Source: an uncultured Celeribacter sp.
GTDB taxonomy: Bacteria > Pseudomonadota > Alphaproteobacteria > Rhodobacterales > Rhodobacteraceae
Assembly (NCBI GenBank): GCA_938008015.1
Contig: CALLMA010000109.1
Span: 1-35,772 of the forward strand
Reading direction: 5' to 3'
DNA length: 35,772 nucleotides
Position numbers and translations under genes: made by a program. Below are positions 17,210 through 26,480 of the stretch, piece after piece (the first letter of the stretch is position 1; each line of letters opens with the position of its first letter). The notes beneath the pieces were generated by a model. The model worked only from the letters and a program-made list of their open reading frames with translations, searched no databases and was not told the origin of the DNA.

Positions 17210-17359
17210 CTAACTTCTATCAATGACGCGTCGTGTCGACCTCTTTGCCCAACACAAGCCCAACACCATAGCGTGCACCAACCAAGTGACCTTCGTTAGC
17301 ACAGCTGCCGAAAATCCTTCATGGTTCAGGCCCAAAAGTATGTTTTTAAAACGCCACAT
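17210..17359 (-). CDS. Possible 49-codon leader gene upstream of mrpA
   Basis: An open frame of 49 codons on the minus strand begins MWRFKNILLGLNHEGFSAAV and continues with a hydrophobic stretch TWLVHAMVLGLCWA followed by a basic tail (KRSTRRVIDRS). A strong ribosome binding site, GGAGG at 17370-17366, stands six bases from the ATG, better than that of mrpA itself. The stop lies 50 bases before the mrpA start, so it would be on the same transcript. It could be a small single-span membrane protein of the antiporter or a leader peptide. I recognise no family, and chance cannot be excluded. Confidence 0.45.
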   Translation of the reverse strand: MWRFKNILLGLNHEGFSAAVLTKVTWLVHAMVLGLCWAKRSTRRVIDRS

Positions 17360-17370
17360 GAACGCCCTCC

Positions 17371-17812
17371 AGCTTTTTATTTTAAGTAAGGATGCTTAAC
17401 GGCAGTTTCAAATTAAAATCCTAAAAATATTGGCAGAATTTTTCTATCAATGGGATCTATACGCCAGCAAACACTTTAGCAACACCCCGATCAACAACCA
17501 AACAAGCCTTCGTTCAATTTGCTGTTACGTCAATTGCCTAGTAACCTTAATATGGGCCTAATCGATACGCCAAAATCCCGCACAATAGCGCGGCCAGCCA
17601 CGCCATCGAAGTCGCTTTTTCATTTCTGAAGCATAGCGCCGAACCTACCATGGCTTTAGGTGATTTGTGCCCTAAACCCCATAGACACTGAGACAAGCAC
17701 TGCCCCATGGAGAAGTTAAATATACGGGAAGCTTTAACAACTCGACTGTAGTTTCAATGGCTTCATTTTGCGGAGCCCATTCAAGATTTAAAGCCATCAT
17801 CATCGAGGATAA
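17371..17812. other. Intergenic stretch upstream of the mrp operon
   Basis: About 440 bases with no recognisable gene. The part nearest 17371 should hold the mrp promoter: on the minus strand a TTGAAA occurs near 17422 with an AT-rich segment downstream, which is only a weak candidate. The rest shows nothing that I can name. Confidence 0.45.
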
Positions 17813-17870
17813 AAATATACAGCCAAACGATTTTATCGAAAATATGTCGACAAAATTGTTTGGCTGAAAA
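17813..17870 (-). terminator. Strong hairpin terminator after the 1085-residue glycosyltransferase
   Basis: Downstream of the gene, CAGCCAAAC and GTTTGGCTG (17866-17858 and 17828-17820) form the base of a hairpin. The pairing continues inward for about 20 base pairs in all, with one mismatch and one G-U, around a short loop. On the minus strand TATATTTTTAT follows. Only about 16-20 bases separate it from the stop codon. Confidence 0.85.
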
Positions 17871-17885
17871 TAAAATTATAAAAAC

Positions 17886-20800
17886 TTATGCCTTGGGATC
17901 GGAGCGTTCAGGCATGTAGATCGCATCAGGTTGAGTGGGTGCCGAAATTTTCCGATAGAGCGCCTCAAAATCAGCATTCTGCTTCAGGGCTTGCACCTTC
18001 GCTTTATGTGCCTGAACACCCGCCATATGCAAACGTGCCAACTCAGGGTCTGATAGGAGGCGATCTGCCTCAGCGCGCGCACGCGGGAGACGAGAATGAA
18101 TGCTGTCATCGAGTTCGCTGTTATAATTGCGGCGATCCCAATAATAACCACCCATATCTTCATCAACGTGATTAACGCGCCCTCGATCTCTCTTCACTAA
18201 ATAGCTGTCTGCCGAACGCAATACATAGTGGTTCAGCGTTACCATATTATAGCCCAGCGTACGTTTGGTCGTCCGCCAACTATTAGAAGTGTAAACCTGC
18301 TCGGGCATCATATGCCCTGCGCCATTTACCCAGCGCACTTCATCAAGACGGGTTTCATCAGCATCCAATGGGCGATGAACGCCAATTTTATTGTAAGGCG
18401 CGGATTTATGAACGAGAGACTTAAACCCCCAACCTAATCTTGGCTTCGGTATGAAGCAAGGAGCGCAGCGTGTGAATTGCTCTGTCGTCCAGCGATCTTC
18501 ATACTCGTGAACGCCTGCATTACCAAAGAACTTCCAAGTCATAGAAACAACATTTGGCTCACCCATGGCTTCAAACAATTCGCCCAGAGTGCCGCTGCCA
18601 ACATGGACATTGATAAACTCGTCACAATCCATGCATATATACCAGTCGGCCTCCGTTATGAGAGGATGATTGACTGCATGATTTAATGCGCCGCGTTGAG
18701 GCTTTTGCCCCTTGTCGGTCTTATACGGATTATCAAGGCGCGTTACATATCCCATCTGCTGCAAGCGATCCAAAATCTCGACGGTGCCATCTGTACAATC
18801 GTTGCTATAAATCAAGAAATCCGTCACCCCTATAGAGCGATGGTACGCAATCCATTCAAGCAAGAAGGGCGCTTCATTGCGAACAGTTGTGACAATCGTG
18901 ATCTTTTCACGTGATAGAGGGTTTTCAAGCGCCGGCAACTTAGGAAGTAGGTTTTGCATGCGCTGATTTACCTGCGCATATGCTTCACGAGCCTTTTCCC
19001 CTGTAAGAACGTGATCCATTGCAGCCTCAGGTTTATGCGTGGAAGCGGGAGCCAACGGAGCCTGCGCCATAGAATTTATGGTCGAAATCTGTTGCGTCTC
19101 GCTTTGCTGACCTTCGACAGGAAAAAGATTTCCAGCAAGATCCGTCGCCGACACTTTTATCTCAGCCTCGACAGGCTTGGCCTCTGTTACCATATGGCTC
19201 ATAGGATTTTGGGCAAAAGCCAAATACAAGCTCTTATAGTCGTCCAAGCCCTTCAAGTGATTAATCCGCGCCCGATGCCAATCACAGCTTTTTTCGTGTA
19301 GCTGTACCAAAGTAGGATCTGATTTCAATAGGCTCAAAAGAGCCTCTGCTTTATTAAAATTCACATGGATAGATGAATCGCGTTGATCATTGCGGTTATG
19401 TATATTCCAATATTCAATGCCCTGCTCGCGATTGGTGTGGTTCGTTCTTCCACGCTCACGCTTGATCAAGAAACCATCAATCGAGCGTATGGAGTAATGG
19501 TTTAAGGTCACAAGACCATAACCCCAGCTCTCAAGCGACGAACGCCACCCCCCATCAAGGTAACGATCTGGCATTTGCATACCCGACCCATTAACCCAAT
19601 GCGGCATCTTATTATTTTTTGGCTGTAACGGGCGATGAATGCCGAGGTTTGAAAACTCTGAAGGGAGACGCACAAACGTTTTAAATCCCCAATTTTGATG
19701 AGGCGCGCGCACCAACTGGGGGGAACAACGATCAAATTGCAATGGCACCGGCACATCAGAAAAGTCTACAACCCCTGAACATCCGAAAAACCGCCATGTC
19801 ATCGAAATCATTTCTGGGTTTCCTGTCACATCCATCAACGAACGCAATGTGCCTTCAGGCGTATGAATATTGATGTATTCATCGACATCAAACACCATAT
19901 AAGCGTCTGCCGATTTAATGACAGGGTGCTGCTGCGCCATCGAAAGCGCAACACGTTGAGGACGTTCGCCCGCAGAGATGTCTGCTGGATTATCGACGCG
20001 AGTTACAAGCCCACGGTCTGCCAAGCGGTCTAAAATCTCATTCGTCCCATCACTGCAATCATTTGTATAAACAAGGAAATGAGTGAAACCTAACCAAAGG
20101 TGGTAAGCAACCCAGTCTAAAATATAGGGCCCTTCGTTTTTCATTGTAGTGACGCCCACTACAGAATTCAACGCAACCGCATCCCCTGACGTTGAGCTGA
20201 CTTGCGGGGATGCCACTGGCGCTGGTTCCTGCACAGCAGGGGTGGCCGATGTGTAGACCGTGCCGTCAATTTCTTCTCGAAACACTTTTGCAAAAGCACT
20301 ATCGCGATCTGGTTCTGGAAAATCTCTCAGTGGCGCATCCAGCGGGTTGACTTTATGCTTAATCAAGAGCTGGCCCAACAGCCCTGTCGGATCAGGCACG
20401 CCCTTATAATGCTCCGCCAAAAACTTGCGCATACGTCGACCGTAAAGATGCACCGAATATGTGTTATCTGTCACATAATCACTGATTTTATTGTTAGGTT
20501 TTACAATTTTGCGTCGGTCTTTAAATGTGTAAGGGTATAGGCCATCTTGCGCAAATGCATAGCGGTCTTCTCCCGTTTCATGCAGGAAATGGGATACCGC
20601 ATGGGGCCCCCAAACACCCCAAGGTTGCTCCCCAGCATGTACAGGATTTCCCGCCGCTTTCTTTTCTTCGAGCTCTCGCGTATATTTTTCGCCATACCAA
20701 GTGGGAATAGCAAATTCATCAGAACAATGGTTAAGTAGGCCATGCAACGTCGGGCTATCTTTGGGCAAACCCAAAACACCACCGTTAATATGCTTTTTAC

Positions 20801-21143
20801 TTTCCCAACCATAAAAGTGGCCGGTCTTTGTCACAAAGGGCTTACGACAATATGCATCAGTATCCGCCCAAATCATCCGATCCGCATCACGCAACATATG
20901 ATAGCGAAACAGGTCTGAATGCAAAGCAGGGGAACCCGTGCGTTCATGGACAAGAAATCCCTCTTCCGGCAATACATCTGCGGCATCGCGAAACTCAACA
21001 CCATCAGGCACCATATCTACGTTTTCATAGGTATACAAAATAACATGATGACCAGCATCAAGGAAAGACTTCACGCAGAGCTGCTCCAAGAAGCTTAGTG
21101 AACCCCGCATCCACAGCATGCCAATCTGATTGAGATCTGTCAT
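17886..21143 (-). CDS. Three-module glycosyltransferase (GT32-like + two tandem GT2-like)
   Basis: A 1085-residue soluble protein without signal peptide or membrane span. Module 1 (about 5-270) resembles GT32/DXD sugar transferases: SDLFRYHMLRDADRMIWADT with the acidic pair Asp94 and Asp96. Module 2 (about 327-645) and module 3 (about 748-1070) are GT2-like domains of the Glyco_tranf_2_4 type. Each starts with a strand plus KNEGP or RNEAP, has NDCSDGTNEILDRL or NDCTDGTVEILDRL, and a DXDE site (FDVDEY at 418-423; MDCDEF at 838-843). Linkers near 298-326 and 645-745 are rich in Ala, Pro, Gln and Ser. The rest of each GT2 module, with WVNGSG or WVNGAG and LVTLNHYSIRS or MVTLNHYVLRS, is well conserved. 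It probably adds several sugars in sequence to a cytosolic acceptor. An AGGAA precedes the ATG. It is divergent from the seven-gene glycan cluster, and module 3 closely resembles the GT2 part of the 28464 gene. Confidence 0.88.
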   Translation of the reverse strand: MTDLNQIGMLWMRGSLSFLEQLCVKSFLDAGHHVILYTYENVDMVPDGVEFRDAADVLPEEGFLVHERTGSPALHSDLFRYHMLRDADRMIWADTDAYCRKPFVTKTGHFYGWESKKHINGGVLGLPKDSPTLHGLLNHCSDEFAIPTWYGEKYTRELEEKKAAGNPVHAGEQPWGVWGPHAVSHFLHETGEDRYAFAQDGLYPYTFKDRRKIVKPNNKISDYVTDNTYSVHLYGRRMRKFLAEHYKGVPDPTGLLGQLLIKHKVNPLDAPLRDFPEPDRDSAFAKVFREEIDGTVYTSATPAVQEPAPVASPQVSSTSGDAVALNSVVGVTTMKNEGPYILDWVAYHLWLGFTHFLVYTNDCSDGTNEILDRLADRGLVTRVDNPADISAGERPQRVALSMAQQHPVIKSADAYMVFDVDEYINIHTPEGTLRSLMDVTGNPEMISMTWRFFGCSGVVDFSDVPVPLQFDRCSPQLVRAPHQNWGFKTFVRLPSEFSNLGIHRPLQPKNNKMPHWVNGSGMQMPDRYLDGGWRSSLESWGYGLVTLNHYSIRSIDGFLIKRERGRTNHTNREQGIEYWNIHNRNDQRDSSIHVNFNKAEALLSLLKSDPTLVQLHEKSCDWHRARINHLKGLDDYKSLYLAFAQNPMSHMVTEAKPVEAEIKVSATDLAGNLFPVEGQQSETQQISTINSMAQAPLAPASTHKPEAAMDHVLTGEKAREAYAQVNQRMQNLLPKLPALENPLSREKITIVTTVRNEAPFLLEWIAYHRSIGVTDFLIYSNDCTDGTVEILDRLQQMGYVTRLDNPYKTDKGQKPQRGALNHAVNHPLITEADWYICMDCDEFINVHVGSGTLGELFEAMGEPNVVSMTWKFFGNAGVHEYEDRWTTEQFTRCAPCFIPKPRLGWGFKSLVHKSAPYNKIGVHRPLDADETRLDEVRWVNGAGHMMPEQVYTSNSWRTTKRTLGYNMVTLNHYVLRSADSYLVKRDRGRVNHVDEDMGGYYWDRRNYNSELDDSIHSRLPRARAEADRLLSDPELARLHMAGVQAHKAKVQALKQNADFEALYRKISAPTQPDAIYMPERSDPKA

Positions 21144-21578
21144 TGATTTTCCTTTTAAAATTGTACTCGGTCTAAATACTTTGTGGTGTTATATTATCCT
21201 ACGTATTTACTTAGAGATGTACTTACTGTCCAGTGAATAAGACCAAAAACACGGGCATCAAAAGGCTCATATCCGCCTTTATTTACATGAAAAAATTAAT
21301 ACTGATCAACATTATGCACACCCAACAGCTTGATGCAACTCCGATACAATGACGATATCCGAACCGGCATAGGCTAAAAATCAGACATAAAAGACACAGT
21401 TGCTATAACATTTTATATAATTCACTTTGACAAGCAGGCGATGCGCATTGATATGATCGCAATTGAAATAGTTTAATGTAATTTATAGAATATTTTTTTA
21501 AAGCTCAGGCGGGCAATACTGGCGAAGCCAGAACGATTATGTCTAGCTTGTAAAGTGAGTATTTCCGAGGGGGTCTTG
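21144..21578. promoter_or_regulatory. AT-rich divergent promoter region of the glycosyltransferase island
   Basis: About 435 bases separate the divergent glycosyltransferase genes and no gene is visible. It must contain both promoters. For the plus strand, TTGACA at 21427-21432 and TATGAT at 21452-21457 form a candidate pair, but the 19-base spacer is longer than ideal. For the minus strand no clear pair was chosen. Confidence 0.4.
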
Positions 21579-22568
21579 GTGAGGTTTTTACTTGTTGCGA
21601 CAGTCAAAGATGAAGGGCCTCATCTTTTGGAGTGGGTTGCCCACCACAAGCGCATTGGATTTGACGATATAGTAATTTATCAAAATAATTCAACTGACTT
21701 TACGGACCTTAGTCTGCGCGTCATGGCACAGGCAGGCTTAATCGAGTACCACCTCAATAATTTTAAAAAAAGCCATCCTAACCCCCCTTATCAAAATAGA
21801 GCCTTGCGGCGGGCGTCACTTACGCAAGCTTACGCAGATGCAGATTGGTGCATCGGGCTAGATGGTGACGAATTTTTACATATTAAAACGCCTGAGGGCA
21901 CATTGCAGTCTTTGGTAGAGGCTGTTGAGGGCAAAGCTGGCAAAGTGGATGAAATACGCTTGAATTGGCGCATTTTTGGCAATAGTTTTTTAAATCGATT
22001 TGACACTCAGATGATGACAGAACGCCTTACCAGAGCTGAGCCTGAAGAGCGCCTTCAAACAGAGAAAATTCCAGTAAAAACTCTATTTCGCACAACATCA
22101 TTTAAGCGCCCCGGCATTCACCTCCCAAAAGAACCCCTCAAACCCGAACTCCGGTTTACAAATGGGTCTGGATTGTTGCCTGAGTGCATTCCCATGAGTG
22201 GCTTTCGCTCTAGTGATGAGGATATGGGGTGCTTTGCGCGGATCAACCACTATGCGGTACGAGATACTGAAAGCTTTCTATTGAAATCAGCCCGCGGTAG
22301 CGCTTCCAATACTTCGCGTACGATCAATATGCGCTATTGGCGACGCTTTAATCGCAATCAAGTGGAAGAGCTGGGGCTTTATAACCAGCTCGATTTGACA
22401 AAAGCAAAGATGGAAGAACTTAGTGATCAAACTAATGGGCGCCTGATGCACATACGACGCCGTTCGATGCGAAACTGGCGATTAAAAATACGAGAGCTCC
22501 GAAACGATCCAGATTATATGCGACTTTATAACAGCTTGATCAAAGCAAGTCGCAAAAGTGGGGATTAA
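21579..22568 (+). CDS. GT2-like glycosyltransferase (Glyco_tranf_2_4 type)
   Basis: A 329-residue soluble glycosyltransferase. It begins MRFLLVATVKDEGPHLLEWV, typical of the family, has a nucleotide-binding strand, NNSTDFTDLSLRVM, and the metal/sugar site LDGDEF with Asp95 and Asp97. The middle has LNWRIFGNSF and FTNGSG, and then INHYAVRDTESFLLKSARG, the family's conserved second half. The frame is open from 21555, but a GTG at 21579 has GAGGGGG five bases upstream and gives the canonical N-terminus. It is the most diverged GT2 member here. It opens the plus-strand cluster, 108 bases before the GSCFA gene. Donor and acceptor sugars are unknown. Confidence 0.87.
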   Translation: MRFLLVATVKDEGPHLLEWVAHHKRIGFDDIVIYQNNSTDFTDLSLRVMAQAGLIEYHLNNFKKSHPNPPYQNRALRRASLTQAYADADWCIGLDGDEFLHIKTPEGTLQSLVEAVEGKAGKVDEIRLNWRIFGNSFLNRFDTQMMTERLTRAEPEERLQTEKIPVKTLFRTTSFKRPGIHLPKEPLKPELRFTNGSGLLPECIPMSGFRSSDEDMGCFARINHYAVRDTESFLLKSARGSASNTSRTINMRYWRRFNRNQVEELGLYNQLDLTKAKMEELSDQTNGRLMHIRRRSMRNWRLKIRELRNDPDYMRLYNSLIKASRKSGD

Positions 22569-22676
22569 TCATTGTTTGGAAAGAAATTTTAACATACTAC
22601 GTATAACAATTAAGCGGTTGTATTGCGGCATTAAGCGCCTGTGGATACAGGAATAACGAATAGTAAGGTATAGATC

Positions 22677-23831
22677 ATGGCTAAAAGTAGAAAAGCACGT
22701 CACCATAATTTTCAAACAACAACACGAAATACACCCGAATTTCGAACTTGGTTCCGAGGCGAACATACGCATTACAACCCAACTATGGCCCGCATGGTTC
22801 CTGCGAACTCCGTGCAAAAACACGTCCTCAAAGGTTGGGAGCCAAAAGAAAAGTTTATTAATGATAAAACGCAAATTACGGCCTTCGGCAGTTGTTTTGC
22901 AGCTAATATTTCTGAATGGCTTGCGCGACGCAATTACCGCGTTTTGAATAAAGATGAAGAAGCAAAAGATGCATATGTGGTGACTTGCGGTGAGGGGATG
23001 GTAAATTCCTTTGTGATTAGGCAGCAGTTTGAATGGGCGTGGGAAGATAAGGTCTTTGATGAAGATCTCTGGCATGGATATAAAGCCGAAGCCTATGGGT
23101 ATGATCCAAAAATTCAAGCCGAAACAAAACGGATTTTTGATGATACGGACGTATTTATCCTAACGTTTGGCCTATCTGAAGTTTGGTATGATGAGGTGAC
23201 GGATAACGTATTTTGGCGCACAATTCCTAAAGATGCATATGACCCAGAGCGGCATAAATTTCGCGTATCGACTGTTGAGGAAAACAAAGAGAACCTGCGT
23301 GCAATTTATCATCTGATCCGCAAGCATCGCCCAGATGCGAAAATATTGTTCACATTATCTCCAATTCCCCTGATTGCAACATTTAGGGATAACTCCTGCC
23401 TGACATCCAACTCTGTTTCAAAAAGCGTTTTGCGCGTTGCTATCGATGAGGTTGTGAGGGAATTCCAAGATGAGGGCATTTTGCACTATTGGCCTTCATT
23501 TGAAATTGTAACAGACGTTTTCAAAATGCCCTACCGCCCAGATCGCAGACACCCTAAGGGCGCGCCCCTAGATTTTATTATGACATTATTCGAACATACT
23601 TGGTGTGCGGATGGTGATATCCCCAAGCCGTCAATTCTGAATGCTTGGGCGCAAGCTGCTGCCTCTGCTGAACTTTTCCCGCCAGCAATGTGTCGATGCA
23701 TTCTAAAAAAACGTTGGGGACAGTTGCAAAAAGTTATCCAAAATGGCGAACTCGATGCGGATCCTAAATTGAATGCAGCTTATATAAAGTTGTGTGAAGA
23801 GTTGATCGCTGCCAACACAGCTGCAGATTGA
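22677..23831 (+). CDS. GSCFA family protein
   Basis: A 384-residue soluble protein carrying the motif that names the GSCFA family at residues 71-75 (ITAFGSCFAANISEWL), followed by FILTFGLSEVWYDE and ILFTLSPIPLIATF. GSCFA proteins are thought to be SGNH/GDSL-like hydrolases or acyl-transfer enzymes, with Ser of GSC as nucleophile, often found in polysaccharide gene clusters; the exact reaction is not established. A His/Asp pair may be supplied by the RRHPKGAPLDF area, which is inference. No signal peptide is present, so it should act in the cytosol. It sits between a GT2 gene and a methyltransferase gene, suggesting a role in tailoring the same glycan. Confidence 0.85.
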   Translation: MAKSRKARHHNFQTTTRNTPEFRTWFRGEHTHYNPTMARMVPANSVQKHVLKGWEPKEKFINDKTQITAFGSCFAANISEWLARRNYRVLNKDEEAKDAYVVTCGEGMVNSFVIRQQFEWAWEDKVFDEDLWHGYKAEAYGYDPKIQAETKRIFDDTDVFILTFGLSEVWYDEVTDNVFWRTIPKDAYDPERHKFRVSTVEENKENLRAIYHLIRKHRPDAKILFTLSPIPLIATFRDNSCLTSNSVSKSVLRVAIDEVVREFQDEGILHYWPSFEIVTDVFKMPYRPDRRHPKGAPLDFIMTLFEHTWCADGDIPKPSILNAWAQAAASAELFPPAMCRCILKKRWGQLQKVIQNGELDADPKLNAAYIKLCEELIAANTAAD

Positions 23832-23850
23832 TTGAGCGAGAGTACATAGC

Positions 23851-24648
23851 ATGGTAGCTGAGAACACATTAACGAAAGACGATTTCAAGCTAAAAGGGCA
23901 AGTCGGACGTCAAGGAATTGCAACTTTAATTCGCCTGCAGGAGCTCTCTTCTAAAGAGGGCCCTTACTCCTATCTTGAGATTGGGTCTTATCTCGGGAAA
24001 TCACTGCAACCACATATCCAAGATGATGACTGCGTTCATGCCCTCTCTATTGATCTGCGCCCAGATTTAACTCCAGATGAGCGAGGAGCACTGAGCACAT
24101 ATGAAGATATTCGAACAGAAGACATGCTGGAAGGATTACGTCAGCATGCCTCCCCTACGCAGATGGAAAAGCTGCAGACTGTCGATGACACTTCAGATTA
24201 TCTGAATAATTATCGCGGCGAGATACGATTTGATCTCGCGCTAATTGACGGTGAGCACACAATAGAAGCCGCTTTTCGTGATTTCACGAATGCGATGACT
24301 GTTATGAAAGAAAACTGTATTATCGCTTTTGATGATACGCATATCATTTACCCCGCCATTAAAAATGCCTGCAGCTATTTAGAAAGCCATAAAATTCCCT
24401 ATGAGGTTTGTTTTGGCAGAGGCTTTATAACGGCCCTTTTTATTGGAGACAAAATGGCAAAAAGGGCGCAATATTTTTCTGAACAGTCCCGCCTTAAAGA
24501 ATCCCGAGTGAAAAACGCATATGAAGAAAATATGGCTACCAGCTATATTAACCGCTTTATGTCGCGAAAGCTGCGGCAAGATGTGAGCGTTCAAAGCAAG
24601 GCAGTAAAAACTCTTAGAAACCTTGGCTTTCAGATCTCACAGCCATAG
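23851..24648 (+). CDS. Class I SAM-dependent methyltransferase (Methyltransf_24-like)
   Basis: A 265-residue protein with a Rossmann-type methyltransferase domain. Motif I appears as YLEIGSYLGKSL (residues 41-52), an acidic strand end as ALSIDLRPD, and the family's metal- or substrate-site-like DLALIDGEHTIEAAFRDF at about 128-145, followed by IIAFDDTH. These point to the class that includes sugar and cephalosporin-hydroxylase-like O-methyltransferases. The C-terminal 60 residues are charged and helical. It starts 19 bases after the GSCFA gene and ends 5 bases before the FkbM-GT2 gene, so it is part of the operon and likely methylates a sugar of the product. Confidence 0.8.
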   Translation: MVAENTLTKDDFKLKGQVGRQGIATLIRLQELSSKEGPYSYLEIGSYLGKSLQPHIQDDDCVHALSIDLRPDLTPDERGALSTYEDIRTEDMLEGLRQHASPTQMEKLQTVDDTSDYLNNYRGEIRFDLALIDGEHTIEAAFRDFTNAMTVMKENCIIAFDDTHIIYPAIKNACSYLESHKIPYEVCFGRGFITALFIGDKMAKRAQYFSEQSRLKESRVKNAYEENMATSYINRFMSRKLRQDVSVQSKAVKTLRNLGFQISQP

Positions 24649-24653
24649 CCGAT

Positions 24654-26441
24654 ATGGAGAATAATGTGTCACAAAAAAGTTCCAACCATATCCCGAGTAC
24701 ATCCTCAAAATATGGTTACAATGAAACAATTGAAGTAATGGGCGTCCACATTCCTTTCATACAAGATGTCATTACCCCTAAAATTGAGCGCCCGATGCGA
24801 AATAATCGCTATGAGAAAGGGGAGTGCGAGGCAGTAAAAAGACTTGTGCGAGCCGGTGATCGCGTTTTGGAGCTTGGCGCTGGTATCGGACTTATCTCCA
24901 GTATTGCAGCGCGCGTTACAGGCGTGGAGCGGGTTGTGTCAGTCGAGGCTAATCCTGAATTGATTGAAATAATCGAGGAAACTCACCGTATTAATGGCAT
25001 TTCGAATGTGGAATTGCTCAATGGAGTGGTGACCCAGGCAAGTTGTGCGCAGCATGATTTCTATTTGCGCAAAGATTTTTGGGGCTCGAGTATGGAGCCA
25101 GATTCTCGCAATTATGAATCGATTGCCTCCGTGCCGGGAATGGGCTTGAATGATTTGCTTAACGAAGTGCGGCCAACGGTACTGATCGCTGACATTGAAG
25201 GGGCGGAGCTCGAAGTATTTGACACATCGGCGCTGGAAGGCGTCCGAATTGCAATTATTGAGTTACATCCAAAAGTTTATGGTGATGAAGGCCAATCGCA
25301 TATCTTTGGAATTTTTGAAAAATTAGGATTTCGAGTTCACCCCGAATATTTGAAGGGCTCTGTTTGGGTGTTTGAGCGCGCAATCGAAAGTGAATTATCC
25401 GCTCCAGAGGCTGATAAAAGCTTCCCATCCCCGGCACATAATCTCAACAATCCTGAAGTGACCATTATCACTTGCATGAAGAATGAAGGGCCTTTTATTC
25501 TAGAATGGATCGCTTTTCATAAATCGATTGGAATCAATAATTTCGTAATATTTACGAACCATTGTACAGACGGGACAGACCTTCTTTTAGATCGTTTGGA
25601 TGAAATGGGCATTGTTACTCATTTGCCAAACCCCGCCCTCATGATGGATAAAACATATTATCAGCCTATTGCTTTTAAATATGGCCTAACCTTACCCATT
25701 GTGCGTCGGTCTGACTATATCATCTCGATGGATGTCGATGAATTTATCAATATCCGTGCTGGGAGAGGGCTTTTCACCGACCTGCTAAAAGCTGCGGGTC
25801 CGTTTCATGCACTCTCTATGAGTGAGTTGAATTTTACGTCCAGCGGACATGAAAAATATGAAGATCAGTGGCTGACAGAAAATTTTCATACGCATGAAAC
25901 ACCAACGCCTGGGCCTTGGAAATCTCGGCGTGGTGTAAAAACCATTCTCAATGGTACGGCAGCCTTCGAACGCCCTGCAAATCATCGCCCGATTATTCAT
26001 TCCGGCACCGAAAACCAGCTGATATGGAAAGATGGTTCAGGCAGAGCAATGGATTTGGAATTTGTTAAAAACCAAAATGACAAAAGTCACGACTGCCGCG
26101 GCACATATGATCTGGTCGCCTTAAACCACCACGCCTTGCGCAGTGTGGATTCATATTTAATAAAGATGGATCGGGGAGATGTTGTTGCTTCTTGGCGTAA
26201 AGTAAACCAAAAATATTATCGAGTCCGTTCAAGAGGTGGCCATGCATTGGGCTGGATTAACCATCAGCTCACAGCCGCTCGAACAGTACATGCAGAATTA
26301 ATGCAAGATGAAGAATTATCTCGCCTGCATACATTGTGTGTCGAGCGCCACAAGGCGCGATTGGATGCGATCAGCCATACACCTGAGGTCAGTGAGCTTC
26401 GCGCTTGGATTACAGAGAATTATTTTAATGAAAGTACATAG
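24654..26441 (+). CDS. FkbM-type methyltransferase fused to a GT2-like glycosyltransferase
   Basis: A 595-residue bifunctional protein. The first half (about 30-240) is an FkbM-family methyltransferase: SAM motif I LELGAGIGLIS at 73-83, VVSVEANPELIEII, and the diagnostic ADIEGAELEVFD at 179-190, followed by IIELHPKVYG. The second half (about 268-590) is a GT2-like domain with CMKNEGPFILEWIAFHKSIG, TNHCTDGTDLLLDRLDEMG, DXDE site MDVDEF (Asp360, Asp362), and LVALNHHALRSVDSYLIKMDRG. Fusion suggests that a sugar is added and an O-methyl group placed in one step. The ATG at 24654 lacks a ribosome binding site; a GTG at 24666 has GGAG six bases upstream and may be the true start. It follows the methyltransferase gene by 5 bases. 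Confidence 0.88.
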   Translation: MENNVSQKSSNHIPSTSSKYGYNETIEVMGVHIPFIQDVITPKIERPMRNNRYEKGECEAVKRLVRAGDRVLELGAGIGLISSIAARVTGVERVVSVEANPELIEIIEETHRINGISNVELLNGVVTQASCAQHDFYLRKDFWGSSMEPDSRNYESIASVPGMGLNDLLNEVRPTVLIADIEGAELEVFDTSALEGVRIAIIELHPKVYGDEGQSHIFGIFEKLGFRVHPEYLKGSVWVFERAIESELSAPEADKSFPSPAHNLNNPEVTIITCMKNEGPFILEWIAFHKSIGINNFVIFTNHCTDGTDLLLDRLDEMGIVTHLPNPALMMDKTYYQPIAFKYGLTLPIVRRSDYIISMDVDEFINIRAGRGLFTDLLKAAGPFHALSMSELNFTSSGHEKYEDQWLTENFHTHETPTPGPWKSRRGVKTILNGTAAFERPANHRPIIHSGTENQLIWKDGSGRAMDLEFVKNQNDKSHDCRGTYDLVALNHHALRSVDSYLIKMDRGDVVASWRKVNQKYYRVRSRGGHALGWINHQLTAARTVHAELMQDEELSRLHTLCVERHKARLDAISHTPEVSELRAWITENYFNEST

Positions 26442-26480
26442 CGCGCGATGTTTGCAGGTACAAAATTTTTAGGAGGTTGA

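Noticed and set aside
22569-23117. A 182-codon minus-strand frame.
   Set aside because: It is opposite the GSCFA gene, which has the defining motif; no family features.
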